Positions 54,760 through 63,014 of a stretch of 64,000 nucleotides of DNA are shown here, piece by piece. The notes under the pieces are model-generated. The model did no database searches. It was not told the origin of the DNA and saw only the letters and a program-made list of their open reading frames with translations. Each line of letters begins with the position of its first letter. Positions within the stretch are counted from its first letter, which is position 1. Source of the stretch: Sphingomonas sp. LR60 (GTDB taxonomy: Bacteria > Pseudomonadota > Alphaproteobacteria > Sphingomonadales > Sphingomonadaceae); contig NZ_JASPFK010000001.1 in the NCBI RefSeq assembly GCF_036855935.1, positions 1,027,501 to 1,091,500 on the forward strand. Direction: 5' to 3'. The position numbers and the translations under genes are program-made.

Positions 54760-57700
54760 CCCACTATGTCGAGCTTCAGGTGCTGACGCACTTCTCACTG
54801 CTCCGCGGCGCGTCCAGCCCCGAAGAGCTGTTCGCAGCTGCGGCCCTGCTTGGATATCCAGCGATCGGCGTCAGCGATATCGGCACTGTTGCCGGCGTCG
54901 TGCGCGCGTGGGAGGCGCAGAAAGCCACTGGCGTCCGCTCGATCGCGGGCACGCGCGTGGATCTATCCTGCGGGCGGCGCCTGCTACTTTATCCCACCGA
55001 TCGTCCCGCCTGGTCGCGCATCACGCGGCTGCTCACTGTCGGCAAGAAGCGGGCAGGGAAGGGCGCGTGCCTGCTCCACTGGCACGACCTCGAGCCATGG
55101 TCCGAGGGCGTTATCGCCATCCTGCTGCCGCATGAGGCGGACGAGGAGAACCTCGCGGCACTGAAGGACCTCAAGGCGGTCTACGGGCGCCGCGGCTACA
55201 TGGCGCTTTACCAGCGGCGCCGGCCGGGTGACGCGGTGCGCATCGACGCGCTCGCGCGTCAGGCAGGCGGCGCGGGCGTGCGCGCCGTCGTCACCGGCGA
55301 CGTTCTCTATCACGCGCCTGAGGCGCGCCTGCTGCAGGACGTCGTCACTGCGGTGCGCGAGAAATGCACCGTCGACGAGCTCGGCTACCGCCGCGAGGTG
55401 AACGCGGACCGCGCACTGAAATCGCCCGATGAGATGGTGCGCCGCTTCCGCGCCTATCCCGACGCGCTGCAGGCGAGCGTCGACATCGCCAAGCTGTGCA
55501 CCTTCGACCTCGGCGAGCTGGCCTACCAATACCCGCACGAGCGGCTGATCGAGGGGCTGACGGCGCAGGAGGCCTTGCAGAAGCTGGCGACTGAGGCGGT
55601 CGAGCGCATGTTCGACGGCGACGTGCCCGAGGCCTACACCACGCAGATCGCGCATGAGATGCGGCTGATCGGCGAGCTCGGCTATGCGCCCTACTTCCTC
55701 ACCGTCTACGCGATCGTTCGCGAGGCGCGCCGGCGCGGGATCCTCTGCCAAGGTCGCGGCTCGGCCGCGAACAGCTGCGTGTGCTTCGTGCTGGGCGTCA
55801 CCTCCATCGACCCGATCAAGCACGAGCTGCTGTTCGAGCGCTTCGTGTCGGGCGAGCGCCGCGAGCCGCCCGATATCGACGTCGACTTCGAGCATGAGCG
55901 CCGCGAAGAGATCATCCAGTGGATCTATGAGACCTATGGTCGCAACCACTCCGCGCTGACCGCGGTCGTCACCCGCTACCGCGCGCGCGGCGCGGTGCGC
56001 GACGTCGGCAAGGCGCTCGGTCTGCCGGAGGATCTGACCTCCTCGCTAGCGGGGCTGGTGTGGGGCTGGTCGGCCGAAGGCGTCGGCGAGAAGCAGGTCG
56101 ACGAGCTCAACCTGGACATCGCCGATCGCCGCCTGCGCCTGACGCTCGACCTCGCACGTAAGCTCATCGGCGTCCCGCGCCACATGTCGCAGCACCCGGG
56201 CGGCTTTGTGCTGACACATGACCGCCTCGACGACCTGGTGCCGATCGAGCCCGCGGCGATGGAAGATCGGCAGATCATCGAGTGGGACAAGGACGACGTT
56301 GACGCACTCAAGTTCATGAAGGTCGACGTCCTCGGATTGGGGATGCTCGGCTGCATGAACCGGGCCTTCAACCTGCTCGAGCAGGACAAGGGCATCTGCG
56401 TCGGGCTGGCCGACCTGCAGGACGATGATCCCGACGTCTACGCCATGATCCAGAAGGCCGATACGCTTGGCACCTTCCAGATTGAGAGCCGCGCGCAGAT
56501 GAGCATGCTGCCGCGCATGAAGCCGAGGCGCTTCTACGACCTCGTCATTCAGGTCGCGATCGTGCGGCCCGGGCCAATCCAGGGCGACATGGTCCACCCC
56601 TACCTGCGCCGGCGCGAGGGACTGGAGCGGCCCGAGTACCCGCGGCCGGAGCTGCGCGCCGTGCTCGAGAAGACGCTCGGCGTGCCGCTCTTCCAGGAGC
56701 AGGCCATGAAGGTCGCGATTGTCGGTGCCGGCTTCACCCCGGCCGAGGCGGATCAGCTGCGCCGCGCCATGGCGACGTTCAAGTTCACCGGAGGGGTCAG
56801 CCACTTCAGCGAGAAGCTGATCGGGGGCATGGTCGAGCGGGGCTACCCGCGCGAGTTCGCCGAGCGCACCTTCCGCCAGCTCGAGGGCTTCGGCTCCTAC
56901 GGCTTCCCCGAGAGCCACGCCGCTAGCTTCGCCAAGATCTCCTATGCCTCGTCGTGGATGAAGCACCATCATCCGGACGTGTTCTGCGCCGCGCTGATGA
57001 ACGCGCAGCCGATGGGCTTCTACGCGCCGGCGCAGATCGTTCGTGACGCGCGCGAGCACGGCGTCGAAGTGCGGCCCCCTGCGTCAACGCGAGCCGCTGG
57101 GATTGCACGCTCGAGCGAACGGGCGGCCGCTACCTGGCGGTGCGGCTCGGCCTCCGGCAGATCCGCGGTCTGTCGAACGCAGACGGCGCCAAGATCGTCT
57201 CCGCGCGCAGCACCACCGCTTACGAGAGCGTCGAGGACGTATGGCGGCGGTCCGGCGCGCAGCGCGCCGCGATCGAGAAGCTGGCAGATGGTGACGCCTT
57301 CCACAGCTTCGGCGCCGATCGCCTGCAGGGCCTCTGGAAGGTGAGGGGCTCGGCGAGGCGCCGCTGCCGCTGTTCGCCGCAGCCGACCGCGCGGCCGAGA
57401 CGCAGAGCGCGGAGGGGATCGAGCCCCAGGTGCAGCTCCGCTCGCTCACCGACGGCCGCGAGGTGATCGAGGATTACCGCAACCTGCAGCTGTCGCTTCG
57501 CGCGCATCCGCTCTCATTCGTGCGCGACGAGCTGACGCGCCGCGGCGTCACCCCCTGCGCGGATCTCGCCAGCGTCCGCGACGGTCGCCACGTTGAGGTC
57601 GCCGGCATAATCCTGGTCCGCCAGAAACCCGGCTCGGCCAAGGGTGTGCTGTTCATCACGATCGAGGACGAGACCGGAATCGCCAATGGCATCCTCTGGC

Positions 57701-58017
57701 CCGACCGCTTCGAGGCGCAGCGCCGCACCGTGATGTCGGCCTCCATGGTCGGTCTGAAGGGGCGAGTGCAGAAGGAAGGCGAGGTGATCCACGTCATCTG
57801 CGACCGCATTGTCGACCACGGCGACCTTCTACACCGCGTCGGCGACATGTCGTTCCCGCATCGCACCGGCCGCGGCGACGCCGCCCAGCACCCCGGCTCA
57901 CCCGATCGCGGCGACAAGGAGTGGAGCCCCGAGCCGCGCAACTGCTACTGGCCGCCCCACGCCGAGGGCATGGATCCTGAGGACGTCGTGCGCTTCAAGT
58001 CGCACGACTTTCACTGA
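54756..58017 (+). CDS. dnaE2: Error-prone DNA polymerase III alpha DnaE2, two frameshifts
   Basis: About 1087 codons, the usual length. The PHP domain starts [20 protein letters not shown], and catalytic acidic residues lie in [40 protein letters not shown], the thumb and fingers and an OB domain ([20 protein letters not shown]) follow. The frame breaks at CCCCC 57075-57079 and near 57349, and one base added at each restores the family sequence ([30 protein letters not shown]). It performs mutagenic bypass synthesis. As given, it would end at 57344. Confidence 0.9.
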
Positions 58018-58020
58018 TCC

Positions 58021-58308
58021 GTGGCGACGCTGCCTCGACACCAGCGCGTCGTGATCGCGCTGTCGGTGCACATCCTGCGCGCTGGCGTGGCGAAATGCTC
58101 GGAGACGACGGTCGACGGGATCGAGGTGCGGCTCGCGCTGCGCTGCCTGCTGCCGCACTGCCCTGAGCGCTGGCCGCTCGAGCTCTACTGGGACGCGGCC
58201 TCGCAGGCGAACGAGGTCGGGCGCGCCCAGGGCGTGACCGCGGCCTTCAACGGGATCGTGCGGCAGCTGCGGAAAGCGGGGCGGTACGAGGACGTTCCGC
58301 CGCTGTGA
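58021..58308 (+). CDS. Small conserved-looking protein downstream of dnaE2, unknown function
   Basis: 95 residues, GTG start three bases after the dnaE2 stop. RHQRVVIALSVHILRAGVAK, CSETTVDGIEVRLALRCLLP and WPLELYWDAASQANEVGRAQ look like a compact alpha/beta domain with two Cys. No family is recognised. Its position makes it a possible fourth gene of the SOS operon. Confidence 0.55.
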   Translation: MATLPRHQRVVIALSVHILRAGVAKCSETTVDGIEVRLALRCLLPHCPERWPLELYWDAASQANEVGRAQGVTAAFNGIVRQLRKAGRYEDVPPL

Positions 58309-58502
58309 GCAGCCGGCCGACGAACGACACTTCCTACCGGACGCTCGGCGAATGGGCGGACGATCGCGCCGACATGCGGATCATCTGCGCGTGCGGTCGC
58401 ACCATCAAAAATTCCTGCCGAGCGGATCCTCGCGCGCTTCAAAGGCGATCGAGCGGTCGCTACCAAGATGATTTGACTTATCGCCTTGCCGGCCACTCAT
58501 AA
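58305..58502 (+). CDS. Small Cys-containing protein, probable frameshift
   Basis: The GTG at 58305 overlaps the previous stop. RTLGEWADDRADMRIICACG, RTIK is followed in another frame (shift near AAAAA at 58406-58410) by IPAERILARFKGDRAVATKM. Similar alphaproteobacterial proteins pair a CxCGR knuckle with a second Cys pair, which I cannot find here, so the gene may be degraded. Function is unknown. Confidence 0.4.
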   Translation: MSSRPTNDTSYRTLGEWADDRADMRIICACGRTIKNSCRADPRALQRRSSGRYQDDLTYRLAGHS

Positions 58503-58517
58503 CGCAGCGGCTTTTCC

Positions 58518-58551
58518 AACTCAGTACAAAATGGTACTTTTGTACTGAGTT
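58518..58551. repeat. Perfect 14-base inverted repeat
   Basis: AACTCAGTACAAAA (58518-58531), loop TGGTAC, TTTTGTACTGAGTT (58538-58551). An outer GCGGCT (58506-58511) and AGCCGC (58556-58561) can extend the stem. It stands between convergent genes, so a bidirectional terminator is possible, but GTAC occurs three times at regular spacing, which also suits a protein site. Confidence 0.8.
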
Positions 58552-58568
58552 GCCGAGCCGCGGCAGCC

Positions 58569-59372
58569 TCATGTTGCGCCGCTCAGATCGAGCTGCCATC
58601 GACGATACACAAAGCCAAACGCACCGTCGGCGAGCTCCTCGTACGCGAGCGGTTCGCCATCGACGTAGACGGTGTGCAAGGTATGCGAGGGTTGCTGTAC
58701 ACGCCCGTTCAACCCGCACGCTTCCCAGTTCGATACCGATACGTATGCGCGCGTGCCGCCACCGACGTGCGGTTGAGACAGCAGGCAGCGCTTGGCGTGC
58801 AACGTACCGGCATTGCTCATGCGATCGTGAGTGGGATTGAGCACGATGTCTGTGCGCTCGATCGCGGTGCGCGCGTCGTCATCGACGAAGGCGGGACGCA
58901 ATCGCCCCTGTACGATGTTGAGCTCGCCGCAGATCAACGCAAACAGCGTGAAGTCATCAAGCTTCAGCGATCGGCGCAACAGCCGCCGGCGAAAGGCTAT
59001 GAGGCCCGGGCTGGCGCGGTGGCGCACCTCGCGGCTGGTGCCGAACGCCTGGCGTCCAAAGCGGTGCAGCTGGCCGTCGCCCAGGATCGCCCACATGGCA
59101 TGCGAGTGACCAATCTCGTGCCGGCGGCGGCCGTCGTGATGAACCTCCGTGATGATGACGCCGCTGCGCGGATCGTCGGCAATGTCGCGTGTAAGGCGAT
59201 ATAGGTGCTTGCGCGAGTGTACAGCATAACCGGCGGTGACCAGCAGATCGGGCTCGTAGCTGTCGCTGGCCGCCAGGATCAGTCGCATACGGTCACCGGG
59301 CGGCAGCACCATTTCTGGGCCACAGCGGGCAAAAGAGATGGTGCCGACATGAAGCGCTTTGCGTCGCACCAT
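58569..59372 (-). CDS. Nitrilase-superfamily-like protein
   Basis: 267 residues. LKLDDFTLFALICGELNIVQ resembles the nitrilase nucleophile loop (ICxE), and RTDIVLNPTHDRMSNAG, RAYVSVSNWEACG match the strand order that follows in carbon-nitrogen hydrolases. The usual first Glu motif is not clear; DIADDPRSGVIITEVHHDG occupies that zone. The substrate is unknown, and the catalytic set may be incomplete. It starts one base after the DUF3768 stop, so they form an operon. Confidence 0.5.
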   Translation of the reverse strand: MVRRKALHVGTISFARCGPEMVLPPGDRMRLILAASDSYEPDLLVTAGYAVHSRKHLYRLTRDIADDPRSGVIITEVHHDGRRRHEIGHSHAMWAILGDGQLHRFGRQAFGTSREVRHRASPGLIAFRRRLLRRSLKLDDFTLFALICGELNIVQGRLRPAFVDDDARTAIERTDIVLNPTHDRMSNAGTLHAKRCLLSQPHVGGGTRAYVSVSNWEACGLNGRVQQPSHTLHTVYVDGEPLAYEELADGAFGFVYRRWQLDLSGAT

Positions 59373-59373
59373 G

Positions 59374-59736
59374 TCAGTACTCGCTAGCCAGCATGATCGT
59401 AAGCACGCGGATCGTCAGAGATGGATCGAGCGGATCGGGCGAACCAAGGCGAAGCGATCGGTCGTAGTAATCGATCTTCCAAAACAGCCGCTCGCCTTGC
59501 CAGTGGAATGATCCGAAATCATGTTCCCCGTTGGGGTCGTTGTCGGGCGTGAAGGCATCAAAGGTGTGTACGAGTTCGAGCACGCTTAATAGCGCGGCAT
59601 CTCCTAGCGAGATGACGCCAGCGGTGGTGAACAGCTGGCCGCCGGTGGGATCACGGCGAAACGCGTCGTTAAGCAAGGTAAGTGGGGCAAGCGCGGCCGG
59701 CATGTCGCAGGCGCGCGTGTCAGGCTTCCCAGTCAT
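59374..59736 (-). CDS. DUF3768 protein
   Basis: 120 residues. LNDAFRRDPTGGQLFTTAGV, FTPDNDPNGEHDFGSFHWQG, FWKIDYYDRSLRLGSPDPLD and TIRVLTIMLASEY match DUF3768 through its length. The family is common on alphaproteobacterial plasmids and islands, and its role is unknown. Its presence beside an integrase supports an accessory origin for this stretch. Confidence 0.88.
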   Translation of the reverse strand: MTGKPDTRACDMPAALAPLTLLNDAFRRDPTGGQLFTTAGVISLGDAALLSVLELVHTFDAFTPDNDPNGEHDFGSFHWQGERLFWKIDYYDRSLRLGSPDPLDPSLTIRVLTIMLASEY

Positions 59737-59790
59737 GCGAATTCTCCTTGGTGCAGCAGATGTCGAGGGTAGGGGAGGGACAGTAGCCCG

Positions 59791-60369
59791 TCAGACCAGG
59801 TGGATCAGCCTGCGCTGTGCAGCGCGGTCGCCCTGGATGTAGCGCTCGGTAGTGGTGAGCTGACGATGGCCAGCAAGCTCCTGGACGTCGCGCAGTGACC
59901 CGCCGCTACGTGTCAGAAGCCGTGCTGACCTTGTGATGAAGGTGCGCCGCCCGGAATGGGAGGAGCAGCCATCCATGCCCAGTTCTGCATAGACGCCGGC
60001 AAACCAGTTGACGATGCTGCGGGGGCGAAGGTGGTCGCCGCGCTCCGACCGCACCACTGGGCCGGTACGTGGTTTGCCATGTAAGCGGTGCAATGCACTT
60101 AGTGACGCACGAAGTTCGCCATTCATCGGAAGGACGCGTGCATGTCCATTCTTAGCGATATGCCCGGACACCAGCAGTTGGTGCGCCACTTGTCCGCGTG
60201 GCGTCAGCACCATCCGCCAATCGAGGCCGGCGATTTCGCAGGCACGCAAACCTGCTTTGAAGCTTAGTAAAACGATGACCAGGTTACGTGGGGCATGGCG
60301 CTGGGCGCGCACCAGTCGAATGAGCTGGCGCACGTCAGCATGCTCCAGCACCCGTGCAGGGTTGGGCAT
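59791..60369 (-). CDS. Compact tyrosine recombinase
   Basis: 192 residues, a catalytic domain with almost no N-terminal arm. FKAGLRACEIAGLDW holds Arg I, AKNGHARVLPM the Lys strand, SSHSGRRTFIT the H-x-x-R box, LAGHRQLTTTERYIQ the late His/nucleophile Tyr. This size is like the FimB/FimE inversion recombinases and small sphingomonad integrases. A possible target is the inverted-repeat region at 58518. No tRNA is adjacent. Confidence 0.85.
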   Translation of the reverse strand: MPNPARVLEHADVRQLIRLVRAQRHAPRNLVIVLLSFKAGLRACEIAGLDWRMVLTPRGQVAHQLLVSGHIAKNGHARVLPMNGELRASLSALHRLHGKPRTGPVVRSERGDHLRPRSIVNWFAGVYAELGMDGCSSHSGRRTFITRSARLLTRSGGSLRDVQELAGHRQLTTTERYIQGDRAAQRRLIHLV

Positions 60370-60815
60370 GATAATCTCCGATGTAAGTAGGTGTCAGCAA
60401 CTACTAATGCTACATCATTATAGCACGCCCCTGCTGCTAACTCAAGGTTGGTTCGATCGCGTAACTTTGGGACTGCATCATGGGCGCGACGTTGATCTTG
60501 CTATTTGCAAGTTGAAGGTCGAGCAGGTCTTAGTTTATTGACTGAGCCCGCTGTCGTAGCTGGTGGAGAGGGGAATGGCCGCTTTCTAGTCGAAATTTCT
60601 AAAAAGCGACGTTAGTTCAGTCGGTGGGGGATGGGGGTGAACGGCTCGCCACAACTCCAAGACGTGAGCGGACTTGTGACGCACCTTTCTGACACTTTAA
60701 AGCCAGCACAAATTCGTGCGTCAACGGGGAGAAGCACAACCGATTGTGGCTGTTGAAAACGCGCTGAGATCACGAATCGTACGTTTACTCACGATAAATG
60801 GTATAAAGGCGATAG
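60370..60815. other. Intergenic region ahead of the HAD gene
   Basis: No coding frame is convincing over 446 bases. It is AT-richer than average. A promoter for the HAD gene is likely in the last 100 bases, ending with AAAGGCGATAG as ribosome site. Confidence 0.4.
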
Positions 60816-61490
60816 ATGACGAACTTAAGCGACTGTAGCTTTGCGGGCTTCCTATTCGATATGGATGGCACGCTGCTGACCTCCATCGAGGCTTCGAAAC
60901 GCGTCTGGGGTAGGTGGGCAGCTCGCTTTGGGTTGGATGCCGCTACGTTCCTGCCGAATGCGCACGGTATGCAAGTGCGCGACGTCATTCGGCTGCTCGA
61001 TTTACCCGGCCTCGATCCAGACGACGAGGCAGCGGCGATCTTTGCCGCCGAGCTTGCCGATATGGACGGCGTCACCGCCATCCCGGGGGCCGGTTCGTTC
61101 CTGACCCAACTGCCCGCAGATCGCTGGGCCATCGTCACCTCGGCGCCGCGAGCCCTGGCTCTGCGTCGGCTCGACGAGGCTGGTCTCCCAGTACCGCCAG
61201 TGCTGATCTGCGCGGCCGACGTGGATCGTGGCAAACCCGATCCGTCCTGCTTCATTCTCGCCGCCGAGCGGCTCGGCGTCGCCATCGACCAGTGCCTCGT
61301 GTTTGAGGATGCACCCGCGGGCATTCTCGCGGCGGAGCGATCCGGCGCGACCGTCGTCGTCATCACCCATGCCCATCCCGGTCGTGACGCGGTGCATGCG
61401 AACGGTATCGGCGATTATACCGACCTGTCGCTGGAGCAGACATCGATGGAGTCATGGCGCGTGTCCTGCCCCGGTCGGGCACGATCCTGA
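60816..61490 (+). CDS. HAD-family sugar-phosphate phosphatase
   Basis: 224 residues. FLFDMDGTLLTSIEASKRVW has nucleophile Asp15 and Asp17, VTSAPRALALRRLDEAG the Thr/Ser motif II, DRGKPDPSCFILAAERLG the Lys motif III, VFEDAPAGILAAERSGA the acidic motif IV. A helical cap sits between. The group includes 2-deoxyglucose-6-phosphate and glycerol-phosphatase-like enzymes. AAAGGCGATAG precedes the ATG. Convergent with the tryptophan halogenase gene. Confidence 0.9.
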   Translation: MTNLSDCSFAGFLFDMDGTLLTSIEASKRVWGRWAARFGLDAATFLPNAHGMQVRDVIRLLDLPGLDPDDEAAAIFAAELADMDGVTAIPGAGSFLTQLPADRWAIVTSAPRALALRRLDEAGLPVPPVLICAADVDRGKPDPSCFILAAERLGVAIDQCLVFEDAPAGILAAERSGATVVVITHAHPGRDAVHANGIGDYTDLSLEQTSMESWRVSCPGRARS

Positions 61491-61499
61491 CGAGCCGCG

Positions 61500-63014
61500 T
61501 CAGCCGGCTGAGTCACCCAGCCTTGCCGCGAGCCAGGCGCGATGCGTCGGTGCGGAAGCCGCCAGTTTCGCGACGTCGCGTGTTATTCGCCCGAACGCGC
61601 TCTCGATCTGCTGCGACGTGAAACTATCCGCCAGCGGATCCCATGCCTCGGGCATGATGCCGAGACCCACGAAGATCGCCAGCCAGCTCGGATCGGCGAA
61701 GGTTTCCCACTCCATCCGCACCATTCGTCCCCGCGCGGCGAAGAGCCGGATCTTGCGCGCCAGCCCGTCGGGCAATGGCGTCGCGCGACGTTCGGCCCAG
61801 AACGGTTCCGAACGCCTATTCGCCCAGTAATGCAGGATCAGGAAGTCGCGAACGCGCTCATATTCGAGCCGCGTGATCCGGTTGTATTCGTCGGCGAGCG
61901 CCGGATTCATGCCGTCGTCCGGAAACAGCGCCAATAGGCGCTGCAGCCCCGAGTAGATCAGCGTGATGCTGGTCGATTCCAACGGCTCGAGGAAGCCCGC
62001 CGCGAGGCCCAGCGCCACGCAGTTCGACACCCAGACGCGCTGGCGACGCCCCGTGGTAAAGCGGAGAAGGTTGGGTTCGGCGAATGCCTCCCCTTCGAGT
62101 GTGGCGCGCAGCGTCGCTGCGGCCTCGTCGTCGGATAAGTGACTGCTCGCATAGACATAGCCGTTGCCAATGCGGTGCCGCAGCGGGATGCGCCATTGCC
62201 ATCCCGCCGCCCGTGCCGTCACCCGGGTGTACGGCTCAATGGGCGCGGCACCCTCCCGATAGGCGCACGGGATCGCAACGGCTCGATCGACCGGCAGCAA
62301 GGTGCGCCAGTCGTCATAGGGCTCGCCTAGCGTCTCGCCGGCAAGCAGCGCCCTGAATCCGGTGCAGTCGATGAAGAGATCGCCCGAGATTTGCGCGCCG
62401 GTGTCGGTGTGCAGCGACAAGAGGCGGCCGGTTTCGCCGCAGCGCTCGACCCGGTTGATCCGGGCATCGACCCGGGTCACGCCCCGGGCCTCGGCGACCT
62501 CGCGCAGATGATGGGCGAACAGCGCCGCGTCGAAATGGACTGCCCAATCGAAGAACCCATAGTCGGGCGCGGGGCGCAGCGGCGTCATCATCCGCCCACT
62601 GAGCGCAAGCTGGCTCGCAAGGCTGTACCGGTCGAGCGTCGTCCGGTTGCCGCCAGCATGCAACTTCGACCAATATTGGTGGAAGTCGACGCCGTTCGAT
62701 GGTGAGCCGTACAGACCAAAGGGATGGAAGAAGCCGCTGTCCTCACCGGTCCAGCCATCGAACAGGATGCCGAGCTTGGCAGTGGCATTGCTCGCGCGCA
62801 TGACCTCCGCCTCGTCGAGGCCTGCCTCGGCGAAGAAGTCGCGGATTGCGGGCGTGGTGGCCTCGCCGACGCCAACCGTTCCGATCGTGGTCGATTCGAC
62901 GAGCGTGATCGCGATGCCCAGTGGCGCGAGCCGACGCGACAGCAGCGCCGCCGCCATCCACCCCGCCGTCCCGCCGCCGGCAATGACGACCGATCGCACC
63001 CGTCCTGCGCTCAC
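61500..63014 (-). CDS. Flavin-dependent tryptophan halogenase-family protein
   Basis: 504 residues. GGGTAGWM at 13-20 binds FAD, GVGEATTPAIRDFF is near the usual catalytic Lys region, and WQWRIP at 272-277 is the halogenase WxWxIP motif. In sphingomonads and Caulobacter such proteins cluster with TonB receptors and cupin-like partners in glycan-use loci and may not chlorinate tryptophan. GTG start at 63014 overlaps the stop of the cupin-like gene by four bases, so the two are coupled. Confidence 0.88.
   Translation of the reverse strand: MSAGRVRSVVIAGGGTAGWMAAALLSRRLAPLGIAITLVESTTIGTVGVGEATTPAIRDFFAEAGLDEAEVMRASNATAKLGILFDGWTGEDSGFFHPFGLYGSPSNGVDFHQYWSKLHAGGNRTTLDRYSLASQLALSGRMMTPLRPAPDYGFFDWAVHFDAALFAHHLREVAEARGVTRVDARINRVERCGETGRLLSLHTDTGAQISGDLFIDCTGFRALLAGETLGEPYDDWRTLLPVDRAVAIPCAYREGAAPIEPYTRVTARAAGWQWRIPLRHRIGNGYVYASSHLSDDEAAATLRATLEGEAFAEPNLLRFTTGRRQRVWVSNCVALGLAAGFLEPLESTSITLIYSGLQRLLALFPDDGMNPALADEYNRITRLEYERVRDFLILHYWANRRSEPFWAERRATPLPDGLARKIRLFAARGRMVRMEWETFADPSWLAIFVGLGIMPEAWDPLADSFTSQQIESAFGRITRDVAKLAASAPTHRAWLAARLGDSAG

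Noticed and set aside
52303..58017. Programmed frameshifting across the mutasome genes
   Set aside because: Shifts occur at different run types, in both directions, without slippery heptamers or stable downstream stems, and similar shifts occur in unrelated genes. Read error is simpler.
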